Positions 1 through 7,153 of a stretch of 9,343 bases of DNA are shown one piece after another. Made by a program: the position numbers and the translations under genes. Origin of the DNA: UBA1138 sp036338615 (GTDB lineage Bacteria; Gemmatimonadota; Gemmatimonadetes; Longimicrobiales; Gaopeijiaceae); the NCBI GenBank assembly GCA_036338615.1, contig JAYZBT010000339.1:1-9343 (forward strand), given 5' to 3'. The notes under the pieces were generated by a model that saw only the letters and a program-made list of their open reading frames with translations, searched no databases and had not been told where the DNA came from. Each line of letters starts with the position of its first letter. Positions within the stretch are counted from its first letter, which is position 1.

Positions 1-377
1 TGGCCTGGGGCAGCGAGGGTACGGGGCCAGGCCAGTTCAACGAGCCGCACTCGCTCGCCTTCGACTCCCGGGGCAGGCTCTTCGTCGGCGACCGCGTGAA
101 TCAGCGCATTCAGGTCTTCGACCAGCAGGGTAACTTCCTGGACGAGTGGACGGAGATCATGGCGAGCGGCATGCACATTACCGCAGACGACGTCATCTAC
201 GTCGCCGACTACCAACTGCGGGAGGGCATCGTAATCGCCAACGCCGGAGACTTCTCGCCGATCGGCTTCATTTCTGAGGCTCTCGGAGAGGGCGTGACCG
301 TGGACGCGTCCGGCAACGTTTTCGTCGGCGAGGTCATTCCGCGAAATCTCAAGAAATTCATTCGGAACGAGCGATGA
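1..377 (+). CDS. NHL-repeat beta-propeller protein, C-terminal part
   Basis: This gene enters from the left edge; the reading frame begins at base 3 and ends at a TGA at 375-377, so the true start lies outside the window. The first visible residues form a recognisable NHL repeat: a GPGQFNEPHSLAFD core, then RLFVGDRVNQRIQVFD and a GNFLDEW turn. Further propeller-like strands follow (DDVIYVADYQ, then VDASGNVFVGEV). NHL repeats build six-bladed beta-propellers used for binding, and in some families for lyase activity; nothing visible here indicates catalysis. Export is plausible for this family, but the N-terminus is missing. The stop codon overlaps the next start (ATGA), which suggests co-transcription and translational coupling with the VOC gene. 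Family assignment is firm; specific function is unknown. Confidence 0.85.
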   Translation, partial: AWGSEGTGPGQFNEPHSLAFDSRGRLFVGDRVNQRIQVFDQQGNFLDEWTEIMASGMHITADDVIYVADYQLREGIVIANAGDFSPIGFISEALGEGVTVDASGNVFVGEVIPRNLKKFIRNER

Positions 378-1384
378 GCGATATGGGCGAATGCGGCGAA
401 CGCGGCGTCATGACGCGCCGGGCGATGCTCCTGACGATGCCGGCCCTCGCGGTCGCGCCGCGTCTATTCGCGCTGCAGCAAGCGGCTCCCCTGCGTATAA
501 GAGGCTTGAACCAGGTGACGCTCGCGGTATCGGACCTCGAACGTTCGTTGGACTTCTACCAGGCCGTGTTCGGCATGCCCGTGCAGGCGCGCCGGCCTGG
601 CACGATCATCCTCCGCATCGGCCCCGGCCCGCGCTTTCTCGCACTCACCGAAGCGGGCTCTGCCCCTCCGCGCATCGATCATTTCGGGATGGCGGTCGAG
701 GACTTCGATGTCGATCGAGTCGTGCGGGCGCTGGGCGAACACGGAGTGGCGCGGGGGAGCGGAGGTGACGGGTTGAGCGGGGGTGCCATGAACGTGCGCG
801 TCACCTCGAGGGGGGACACGCGCGAGGTCCATGTCGGCGATCCCGACGGCCTCGTCTTTCAGTTACAGGACCCGGGCTATTGCGGTGGTGACGGCCCGCT
901 CGGAGATCAGTGCATGGCCGCAGAACCGGCGCCAGGACCCGGCTCACTCACCCCCCTCGGCTTGAGCCACTTCACCATCAACGTCACCGATCCAACCCGC
1001 ACGAACGCGTTTTACCAGCAGGCCTTCGGGTTCGGGATCCAGGCCATGCAGGCCGCAGCGCCCGTGCTCGACGTAGGGACCGGCGACCACTTTTTGATGT
1101 TCATCGGGGCTGGCGCCGGTGGCGCGCGTATCAACCATACCTGCCTGACGGTGGAGGACTTCGACGTCGAGCGTGTTCAGCGGGCCCTGGAAGGACATGG
1201 CATCACGCCGCGAGAGCAGACTCCTGGTCCGCTTCGACACTGGATCTCCCTGCGCATGCCGAATCGGGGCGGCGCGCCGGAGGGCACGCCGGAACTCTAC
1301 TTCAGCGACCCCGACGGGCTGTCGATACAACTGCAGGACCCGACCTACTGCGGCGGAGGTGGGTACTTGGGGGAGATTTGCTAG
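374..1384 (+). CDS. Exported tandem VOC (glyoxalase/dioxygenase fold) protein
   Basis: The 336-residue product begins with a twin-arginine-like signal (TRRAMLL at residues 14-20, then a hydrophobic stretch ending near APRLFA). Two VOC domains follow, about residues 42-180 and 195-336. They share the pattern RI(D/N)H...VEDFDV(D/E)RV in the middle and DPDGL..QLQDP near the end, so they look like a diverged internal duplication. Usual VOC metal-ligand positions are only partly kept: domain 1 has Gln (N46-Q47) where domain 2 has His199, both have a mid-domain His (103 and 255), and the final-strand acidic ligand is replaced by Gln in QLQDP. Each domain ends with a matching two-cysteine tail, Cys170/Cys180 and Cys326/Cys336. 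The ATG at 374 overlaps the previous stop; the ATG at 410, just before the TRR motif, is an alternative start. Substrate is unknown; a glyoxalase- or dioxygenase-like role is only a family-level guess. Confidence 0.88.
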   Translation: MSDMGECGERGVMTRRAMLLTMPALAVAPRLFALQQAAPLRIRGLNQVTLAVSDLERSLDFYQAVFGMPVQARRPGTIILRIGPGPRFLALTEAGSAPPRIDHFGMAVEDFDVDRVVRALGEHGVARGSGGDGLSGGAMNVRVTSRGDTREVHVGDPDGLVFQLQDPGYCGGDGPLGDQCMAAEPAPGPGSLTPLGLSHFTINVTDPTRTNAFYQQAFGFGIQAMQAAAPVLDVGTGDHFLMFIGAGAGGARINHTCLTVEDFDVERVQRALEGHGITPREQTPGPLRHWISLRMPNRGGAPEGTPELYFSDPDGLSIQLQDPTYCGGGGYLGEIC

Positions 1385-1409
1385 CGATGCCGTCCAGACA
1401 GGATAAGCC

Positions 1410-2483
1410 GTGACCGAAGCGCCGAGTACAGTCCGTCCTTTCAATCAGCACGGTGGCCTGACCCTGATCCCGATGCCGGGCTTCGAGAGCCTCGCGCTCG
1501 AAGTCAAGAGTCGCGTGGAGTCGGGCAACTACCAGTTCGATACCTCCCTGGATGTCGCCGACTTCGACTTCGGTTACCGCGGTAACGGCGAGCCCTACGT
1601 GCGCCTGGGCAAGGAGCACATCGCCGGACACGACTGTGTCGTGCTGACGAGTGGGCCGGGAACGCCCGACATGCTGTTGCAACTCATGCTCATCCTTCGC
1701 TACCTGAGCGGGCGGCGGGCCAGCCGCATCACAGTGGTTACCGGCTACTTTCCGCTGGGACGCTCGGACAAGGACGAGGGCAACCTGGAGTTCGCTCTAC
1801 CGCCGTTGATCATCGATCTGATGATGATGTCGACCTACAGCGCCCTGGACCGAGTGATCGCGGTGGATCTGCACGCCCCCCAGGTCGTGATGAGCGGACG
1901 TACCGGGTTCATCACCGAAGTCTCCATGGTCCGGCGCATGCTGAAACGGGCCGTAGACGAAGCCAAGGCCCTCGGCCATCCGATCTGCTTGTGCTTTCCG
2001 GACGACGGTGCCGCCAAGCGCATGGAGTCCGCGATCGAGCAGGTCAGCCGGCAGTTGGACGTCACGTTTCCCCTCGTTTACGGCGTCAAGCGCCGCAAGT
2101 CGAGCCAGGAGTCGACGCTGGCCGCGCTCTTCGGTCAGGTGGACGCGATCGAGGGGGCGACCGTGCTCAACCTCGACGACGAGATCGCCACCGGAGGCAC
2201 CAACATCCAGAGCGCCGCCGATCTCAAGGCGCGCTTCGGAGCGGCTCGTGTCTGGGCAGTCGTGACCCACGGCGTCTTGTGCGGTCCCGCGGCCGAGCGG
2301 TTCGCCGATCTCTCGTGCGCGGTCGATCGCGTCTTCATCAGCGATACGATCCCGGTGAGTAACCGGCCAGAACTCGAGCCGCTGATCCAGGCGGGCCGGT
2401 TGGACGTGACGTCCTGGTGCCCCGACCTCAGCTGGATCCTATACCACCATCACTGGAACCTCTCGATCCGCGAGCTGCGCTGA
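1410..2483 (+). CDS. prs: Divergent ribose-phosphate diphosphokinase (PRPP synthetase)
   Basis: The expected activity makes PRPP from ribose 5-phosphate and ATP in the cytoplasm, feeding nucleotide, histidine, tryptophan and NAD synthesis. Family hallmarks occur in order: an ATP-site segment YFPLGRSDKD (residues 113-122), VDLHA (152-156) with the conserved His, FPDDGAAKR (196-204), the catalytic flexible-loop pair in VKRRK (226-230), the PRPP-binding loop LDDEIATGGTN (255-265), VTHGVLCGPA (285-294) and SDTIPV (311-316). At 357 residues it is longer than the usual roughly 315, with an N-terminal extension of about 30 residues and an unusual C-terminus containing YHHHW. The start is GTG, chosen because AGGA sits six bases upstream (1400-1403). 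It lies 25 bases after the VOC gene and may be co-transcribed with it. Sequence details resemble class II enzymes more than classical Prs, so the symbol is at family level. Confidence 0.85.
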   Translation: MTEAPSTVRPFNQHGGLTLIPMPGFESLALEVKSRVESGNYQFDTSLDVADFDFGYRGNGEPYVRLGKEHIAGHDCVVLTSGPGTPDMLLQLMLILRYLSGRRASRITVVTGYFPLGRSDKDEGNLEFALPPLIIDLMMMSTYSALDRVIAVDLHAPQVVMSGRTGFITEVSMVRRMLKRAVDEAKALGHPICLCFPDDGAAKRMESAIEQVSRQLDVTFPLVYGVKRRKSSQESTLAALFGQVDAIEGATVLNLDDEIATGGTNIQSAADLKARFGAARVWAVVTHGVLCGPAAERFADLSCAVDRVFISDTIPVSNRPELEPLIQAGRLDVTSWCPDLSWILYHHHWNLSIRELR

Positions 2484-2506
2484 TCGAGGTCGGTCTTAGG
2501 GTGTCG

Positions 2507-2525
2507 CGGCCTCGGTCACAGGCCG
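2507..2525. terminator. Possible bidirectional terminator hairpin
   Basis: A perfect 6-bp stem (CGGCCT / AGGCCG) with a 7-base loop lies in the 48-base gap between two convergent genes, the PRPP synthetase and the FG-GAP protein. Its position suits a shared terminator. The stem is short and there is no clear U-run on either strand, so termination is an inference from location. Confidence 0.4.
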
Positions 2526-2531
2526 TTGCGT

Positions 2532-3740
2532 CTACATCCCCAGATTCTCGTACCACTTGATCATGTTGCCGGCGCCGGAGCAGATGAGGTCGGGGCGGCC
2601 ATCCTGGTTCATGTCGCCGCCCACGCAACCGTTCATGGCGACTTCGCTCTCGATGCGCACGTAGCTCCACTCACCGGTCGCTGGATCTTCAGGTGAGAAG
2701 AACACGTGCACGCCGGGCGTGGCGTTGGGAGACCTCTCGGAAACGCGGCTGTTGTCGTTGGCCACGATGTCGACTCGGCCGTCGCCGTTGAGGTCGAGCA
2801 CCGCGATCTCGTGTCCGCTCGTGACCTCGTCGAAGATCACTCGGCGCTGCCACGCGCCCCCTGACTGCGTGTAGACGACCACTTCGTTCCCGTGCCAGGG
2901 CTCGACCGACGCCACGACGCGCCTGCCGTTGCTCATGCCGGTGCCGACATCGCTGGCGCCAAGTCTGGGGGCTACATCGACGTGGCCATTCGAGATCACC
3001 TCTTTTTCGAACATCATCGTGGCGCCCTCACCGGATGAGCGGTAGAGCGTGATTCCCTCGAAGCTCGCGAGCAGGATCTGCTCACGAGCGCCAGAATCCC
3101 AATTGACCGTTCGCACGCGGTGGATGACGCCCGGAACGTCCGTGGCGATGTTGCCGCGCCGCCAACCGTCCTGCCCATACCAGTAGACCGATGCCAGGTC
3201 CTGATCATAGGTGGGCGCTAGACTGCCATGCCCGATGAGCGCGGCGTTCACGAGTTCCTTCGCCCCATCACCGTCTAGGTCGGCCCACGTCACGTGGTGG
3301 GAGGTCGCCCAGCGGTCGATCGGCTCTGCGTCCCATTCCATGCGCGGATCGCCCTTGCTCTTCGCGATCCAGTTGATCCCCTCGCTGTTCGCGGCCTGCA
3401 TGGCGAAGCCGGACTGGAAGGCCACCTCCGGGATTCCGTCCCCATCGAGGTCTGAGATCGCCTGGTTCACGATGGAACGCATGCCCGGAACGATCACGTG
3501 CTTTTCCCAGCGGGGGTTTTCATGCCAAGCGACTTCGCCGACGCGCAGCGAGTTCGCCATGACGTCGAGGCGACCGTCTTGGTTGAAGTCGGCAACCGCG
3601 ACCGCGTAGCCTCCGGCGATCTCTGCGATATTGTGCGCGCGGAACCGCACGGGGGCGGTAGAGGGTGACTGTGCTGACAGCGCGGGCGCGCCGGCGGCCA
3701 AGGCCACGATTGTCACGAGTGTGAGGCTCTTCCAAGACAT
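2532..3740 (-). CDS. Secreted FG-GAP/VCBS repeat protein
   Basis: The 402-residue product has a clear Sec signal peptide (a positive n-region MSWK, a hydrophobic core, and an ALSA cleavage region near residue 23). The rest is made of beta-propeller-type FG-GAP/VCBS repeats. Five carry a calcium-binding loop of the DxDxDG...D/E type: residues about 51-59 (DFNQDGRLD), 97-105, 154-162, 316-324 and 376-384 (DMNQDGRPD). No catalytic domain is visible, so a binding or structural role outside the cytoplasm is most likely. The ATG at 3740 is preferred over an in-frame GTG at 3749 because a GGAGGG ribosome site (3749-3754) sits eight bases before the ATG and would overlap the GTG. It is alone on its strand, with a 540-base gap behind it. 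Ligand is unknown. Confidence 0.88.
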   Translation of the reverse strand: MSWKSLTLVTIVALAAGAPALSAQSPSTAPVRFRAHNIAEIAGGYAVAVADFNQDGRLDVMANSLRVGEVAWHENPRWEKHVIVPGMRSIVNQAISDLDGDGIPEVAFQSGFAMQAANSEGINWIAKSKGDPRMEWDAEPIDRWATSHHVTWADLDGDGAKELVNAALIGHGSLAPTYDQDLASVYWYGQDGWRRGNIATDVPGVIHRVRTVNWDSGAREQILLASFEGITLYRSSGEGATMMFEKEVISNGHVDVAPRLGASDVGTGMSNGRRVVASVEPWHGNEVVVYTQSGGAWQRRVIFDEVTSGHEIAVLDLNGDGRVDIVANDNSRVSERSPNATPGVHVFFSPEDPATGEWSYVRIESEVAMNGCVGGDMNQDGRPDLICSGAGNMIKWYENLGM

Positions 3741-3748
3741 GCGGGTCA

Positions 3749-3754
3749 CCCTCC
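3749..3754 (-). promoter_or_regulatory. Ribosome binding site that fixes the FG-GAP gene start
   Basis: Read on the - strand this is GGAGGG, a strong Shine-Dalgarno match, eight bases before the ATG at 3740. It overlaps the upstream in-frame GTG (3747-3749) and so argues against that codon as the start. This shortens the protein by three residues compared with the longest open frame. Confidence 0.7.
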
Positions 3755-4055
3755 GTTGGCTTGCGCCGTCGTATCCACGTGCTGGCTACCTGACATCAGA
3801 AGTGTCTCGGGCCGAGTCGGCAAGGGGAAGCGAGTCGGAGGCCTGCACCACCAGGTTTTCCTCGATCGACCATCGACCCTCATGTAGTGTTGAAGTAGGG
3901 AGAGGCCGGTCGCTCCGGCCCTTCCGCTCCAAGGTATGGAGCTCGTGACGGCTCGCTCCGACGCCCCCAGGCCGGAGGCAGCGTAGGGGAGAGGATTTTC
4001 CCAGTCGCCGAAGCTCAGCGGACGCGCGCACATCGTTGGAGCGTACCCGTTCCGC
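3755..4055. other. Intergenic stretch without a recognisable gene
   Basis: This is the 5' flank of the FG-GAP gene. The open frames on both strands here are rich in Arg, Ser and Pro, lack recognisable domains and have no convincing ribosome sites, so I treat them as chance frames. A 6-bp hairpin (GGCCGG / CCGGCC, 3904-3920) is present but has no U-run and no adjacent gene end. The promoter of the FG-GAP gene should lie here on the - strand, but I see no clear -35/-10 pair. Confidence 0.5.
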
Positions 4056-4178
4056 CTCCGGGAGGAACTGAACCACGTCGCGTGCGACGTGCTCCTGCTC
4101 GACATCCGGATGCCGGGTCCGGGGTTCATGGAAACCCTACGGCGCCTGCGGCGTGAGCATCCCGAGATACTGACGTGA
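4056..4178 (+). pseudogene. Relic of a response-regulator receiver domain
   Basis: A frame ending at TGA (4176-4178) encodes a short stretch closely resembling the centre of a NarL/FixJ-type receiver domain: CDVLLLDIRMPGPGF, then METLRRLRREHPEIL. The Asp in LLLDIRMP is at the usual phospho-acceptor position. Only about 40 residues match. The N-terminal acidic pocket is missing upstream, where the same frame has unrelated sequence and a stop at 3984-3986. The strand, switch-Thr/Lys half and DNA-binding output domain that should follow are absent, since the frame stops right after HPEILT. There is no start codon or ribosome site suited to it. I read it as a two-sided truncated gene fragment; chance similarity is unlikely given the LLLDIRMPG core. 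Confidence 0.6.
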
Positions 4179-4219
4179 AGGAGGGTGGCCGCGGCCTGAT
4201 ACCGCGTGGGTGTCATGGT

Positions 4220-4243
4220 TGTATACAGTCGTAACTGTATACA
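4220..4243. repeat. Perfect 10-bp inverted repeat, possible operator
   Basis: The arms TGTATACAGT (4220-4229) and ACTGTATACA (4234-4243) are exact reverse complements around a 4-base centre, CGTA. The element is AT-rich in a very GC-rich region, which makes it stand out. The 24-bp two-fold symmetry fits a binding site for a dimeric repressor (GntR-, PadR- or BlaI-like proteins use palindromes of this size) better than a terminator, as there is no GC-rich stem or U-run. It lies 37 bases past the end of the S9 peptidase gene and just after the receiver relic. No intact gene start lies close on either strand, so it may be the leftover control site of a lost gene. Confidence 0.55.
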
Positions 4244-4280
4244 TAAGTGGACGCCTAGACCGCCGGGATGCTCACCTCCC

Positions 4281-6524
4281 TCACCGGTCCGAGATCGGCC
4301 GCGCACGCTCTGCGTTGGCCTCGAGCGTCTCCAGCACCTGCTGCCACTCGAACTTGTCCCCGATGCCGCGCACATAGTGATCCATCCATGCCATCTCGCT
4401 CACCGCCTTCACCAACCGATTCCGAGGATCGGGAATGCCGTGGCTGCGGCCCGGATACATGAAGAGCTCGGTGGGCACGTCCAGTTTCTTGAGCGCCATG
4501 TGGAGTTCGACCGATTGCGGGCTCGGGACGCGCGGATCGCCCTCGACGACGTGAATCATGGTCGGGGTATTGGCGTTGGTGATGTACTTGAGTGGTGACT
4601 GGTCGAAGTAGGTGTCGAAGTCCTCGTAGAGGAAGCCGTCCCCCACGTAGAACTGTCGGTTCCGCTGCACGTCGCTCTGCGCGTACATGCTGATCCAGTT
4701 CATGGTGCCCGCTCCCGAACTGATCGCCTTGAAGCGATCTGTATGCGTCAGGATCCAATTCGACCAGTGCCCTCCCGCGCTCCAACCCAAGGCGCCCATC
4801 TGTGTCTCATCGACGATGCCCTCCCCGATGAGGTAGTCCACGCCGGTCATGATGTCGTCGTAGCCGAGCGTGAAATAATCACCGACGATGTCCGTCCGGT
4901 GTGCGTTCCCGTAGTTCCTCGATCCTCGGTAGTTCGGTTTCAAGACGGCGTAGCCCGCGCCGGCGTAGACCTGGCCACCATAGCCCCCGTTGAAGCGAAG
5001 AACATCCGCAGAAGCCGGTCCGCCGTGGATCGCGACGATCAGCGGATACCGCGTGCCCTCCTGGTAACCGACTGGGTAGACCAGCACTCCCCCGACCGTT
5101 TTGCCATCCGTCGAGGTCCAGTTGACCTCGACTTCCTGTCCGAATGCCACATCGCGGAGCTGAGGGTTCAGGTCGGCAAGTCGTGTCCACTGGGACCGAT
5201 CACCCACATCGTCGATCTCGGACACCGTGAACATGGTCGGCGGAGTCTCGGGGTCGGCGTAGTTGATCAGGATCACGCCGGTTTCATCGTCCCGGCTCAC
5301 CGAGAGTGAAGCCCGTTCTTCCGTGAGCTGCCTGACTTCGTCCCGCTCGATGTCGAGCGCGTGCAGTTGATTCGTGACCTTCACCCCGGCATTGAAGTAG
5401 ATCGTCCGTGAATCCTCCGACCAGAATCCGATGGACAGGCTCTGGTCGAACGAGGAGCCGAGCTTTCGAAAGGGCTCGCCGGGTGACTCGACTTCCCGGA
5501 TATAGATCCGGTTCTCAGTCATCGAGTATCGGGTCAGGTCGTCGGGCCCCGAGAAGGCGATCCAGCGTCCATCAGGCGAAAAGCGCGTCGCGCTCTCTCC
5601 CACCTCGTAGTTCTCGGTCAGCCGCTCGACGGAGCCGCCGGCTATATCCATGAGATACTGGTCGGCGTAGAGACGTGAGCCGGTGATGTTGCGATCGTAT
5701 CGCTCGGGCGAGCCACCGGTAAAGGAGAGCCACCGACCGTCGTCCGAGACGACGAATCCGTTGACGCTGAAGTCGGAGCCGCGGGTCAGCCGCTGTTCCT
5801 GCGCGCTTGAGATGTCGACCGACCACAAACTCGACAGCGGGGTTACCGCGTTCCTCACGTCCACCGTGAAGCCCTCCTCGCGGCGGCGCTTCTCGTCCTC
5901 GTCGAACGAGTCGGGGCGCACGAAATAGACCGCTCGCCCGTCGGGGCTCCACTCCCACTGTTCGACGCCGGCATCTCCCCCTGTGAGCTGGACGGGATCC
6001 GTCCCGGACAGGTCCGAGATGTCCAGCAAGTGGAGTTGCTCCTGCCCGGAGTCGCCGCTGCGGTAGCCAAGCCAGATCCCGTCAGGGCTGAAGCTGAACC
6101 CAGAGACACCGTGCTCTGCGTCGGTGAGCCTCCTGGCCTCGCCGCCGTCATGTCGCATCAGGTAGAGTTGATTGTCGCCGTCGTCGGAGTCGCGGTTCGA
6201 TGCGAACACGAAAAAGGAGCCGTCCGTAGCCCAAGTGGGCTGCGACTCGTTCTTGTCTTCCGTGAACGTCAATCGGCGACTCGACGAGACGCCCTCCGAG
6301 AGCGAAACCACGTGGATGTCGCTCTGCGACTCGTCCTCCTCCCAGTCGGGGGTCGAGATCGTATACAACATCCAGGCGCCGTCTGGACTCGGGGTCCACG
6401 AGCCACCCCTGTTGAGGCGCTGCATGTCCATGAACGTGAGTGGACGCTGCTGCGCGGCGATCGGCGCGGCGCAGACGGCGACGAGAATCAGGGAGGCGAG
6501 GGCGGAGGACTTGGAGCGCAGCAT
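4281..6524 (-). CDS. Secreted S9-family serine peptidase (prolyl oligopeptidase type)
   Basis: The 747-residue product has a Sec signal peptide (residues 1 to about 24, ending PIAAQ). A beta-propeller built of WD40-like/PD40 repeats spans about 30-460, with repeated SPDG motifs (for example residues 46-49, 146-149, 193-196 and 316-319). A C-terminal alpha/beta-hydrolase domain spans about 475-720. It contains HGGP (500-503, oxyanion region), NYRGS (531-535), the nucleophile motif GWSAGG with Ser582, the acid Asp663 in EGDPRVP, and the base His695 in GRSHG. The triad is therefore complete, and length and order match dipeptidyl-peptidase/acylaminoacyl-peptidase-like S9 enzymes that trim peptides in the periplasm or outside the cell. 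GAAGG (6530-6534) lies five bases before the ATG. The ADOP permease remnant sits 78 bases upstream on the same strand. Exact cleavage specificity cannot be read from the sequence. Confidence 0.93.
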   Translation of the reverse strand: MLRSKSSALASLILVAVCAAPIAAQQRPLTFMDMQRLNRGGSWTPSPDGAWMLYTISTPDWEEDESQSDIHVVSLSEGVSSSRRLTFTEDKNESQPTWATDGSFFVFASNRDSDDGDNQLYLMRHDGGEARRLTDAEHGVSGFSFSPDGIWLGYRSGDSGQEQLHLLDISDLSGTDPVQLTGGDAGVEQWEWSPDGRAVYFVRPDSFDEDEKRRREEGFTVDVRNAVTPLSSLWSVDISSAQEQRLTRGSDFSVNGFVVSDDGRWLSFTGGSPERYDRNITGSRLYADQYLMDIAGGSVERLTENYEVGESATRFSPDGRWIAFSGPDDLTRYSMTENRIYIREVESPGEPFRKLGSSFDQSLSIGFWSEDSRTIYFNAGVKVTNQLHALDIERDEVRQLTEERASLSVSRDDETGVILINYADPETPPTMFTVSEIDDVGDRSQWTRLADLNPQLRDVAFGQEVEVNWTSTDGKTVGGVLVYPVGYQEGTRYPLIVAIHGGPASADVLRFNGGYGGQVYAGAGYAVLKPNYRGSRNYGNAHRTDIVGDYFTLGYDDIMTGVDYLIGEGIVDETQMGALGWSAGGHWSNWILTHTDRFKAISSGAGTMNWISMYAQSDVQRNRQFYVGDGFLYEDFDTYFDQSPLKYITNANTPTMIHVVEGDPRVPSPQSVELHMALKKLDVPTELFMYPGRSHGIPDPRNRLVKAVSEMAWMDHYVRGIGDKFEWQQVLETLEANAERARPISDR

Positions 6525-6602
6525 GGTGACCTTCTAGGTGCCGGGGTTTCGAGTTTCCGAAGCGCAGTGTGGTCGCGCGTGCGCCCATCGGCAACCGCAG
6601 CC

Positions 6603-7019
6603 TTACTCCTCCCTGAGCGCCTCCACCGCGCCTACGGACGTCGCCCGTAACCCGGGGATCAGGCTGGCCGCGATCGCGACGGCGAGCAGAACGAACGGCA
6701 CCCCGGTGAACGCGGCCGGATCGGGCGGATGCAGCCCGATGAGGAAACTCTCCAGAAGCTGCGCGAGCACGCCGCCCGTGAGCACCCCGATCCCACATCC
6801 AGCGGACGAGATTAACAGGCCTCCCAGTACGACGTTCTTTACCAGGTCCCGTCCGTTGGCTTCCAGTGCCCGACGAACTCCGAACTCCCGGGTCCGCTGG
6901 GTTACCTGGAACGAAAGGATGCCGTACACACCCAATATCGCGAGCAACAGTCCCACCAAACCGAACGATCCGATCATCGATGGCTCGAGGGCTTCTTGTA
7001 CGGCGTGTCTCAGGGAGAC
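6603..7019 (-). pseudogene. Truncated ADOP/MacB-type FtsX permease, C-terminal remnant
   Basis: The frame ends at TAA (6603-6605) and matches only the last part of FtsX/MacB-like permeases, especially the ADOP group. It reads SLRHAVQEALEP, then a membrane segment GLVGLLLAILGVYGILSF, the cytoplasmic loop QRTREFGVRRALEA, a second membrane segment around VLGGLLISSAGCGIGVLTGG, the FLIGLHPPDPAAF loop, a third membrane segment FVLLAVAIAASLIPGL, and the family's typical ending ATSVGAVEALREE. That is about 135 residues of a protein usually near 400 (MacB) or 800 (ADOP). Homology stops abruptly near 7019; the open frame continues to 7127 but encodes Cys/Arg-rich sequence unlike the family. The periplasmic domain and N-terminal membrane segment are missing. 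An ATG at 6977 could start a three-helix peptide, but function is doubtful. Confidence 0.8.
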
Positions 7020-7153
7020 GCGGTTACACTGGCAGTCGTTTCTCTCACCGTCCCGGGTGTAACGGGTGCACCGAGGAGTCCACGCAACCTGACATGAGTG
7101 CCGTCTGCATCTACTTTGGCAGTCTCAGTGCCTCACCCCATCGGAGACCGATT

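Noticed and set aside
3904..3920. GGCCGG / CCGGCC hairpin
   Set aside because: Six base pairs of GC in a GC-rich region, with no U-run and no gene end nearby, so a terminator call is not supported.
3786..4076. Possible 96-residue - strand gene upstream of the FG-GAP gene
   Set aside because: No recognisable motif, no ribosome site, and it covers sequence that matches a receiver domain on the other strand at its edge.
4190..4206. CGCGG / CCGCG hairpin after the receiver relic
   Set aside because: Only five base pairs and no U-run; within the chance background for this base composition.
3746..4375. Long open frame on the - strand across the gap
   Set aside because: Its translation is Arg/Ser-rich without domains, it overlaps the 3' end of the S9 peptidase gene and the receiver relic, and it has no ribosome site; the openness is explained by high GC.
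7023..7063. Inverted repeat GTTACAC ... GTGTAAC upstream of the DinB-like gene
   Set aside because: Only seven bases per arm with a 27-base separation and a mismatch just outside; this can arise by chance, and no promoter could be aligned to it.
6866..7153. Upstream in-frame extension of the DinB-like gene
   Set aside because: The extension overlaps the permease remnant on the other strand and encodes low-complexity sequence, while the ATG at 7154 has a ribosome site and begins a signal peptide.
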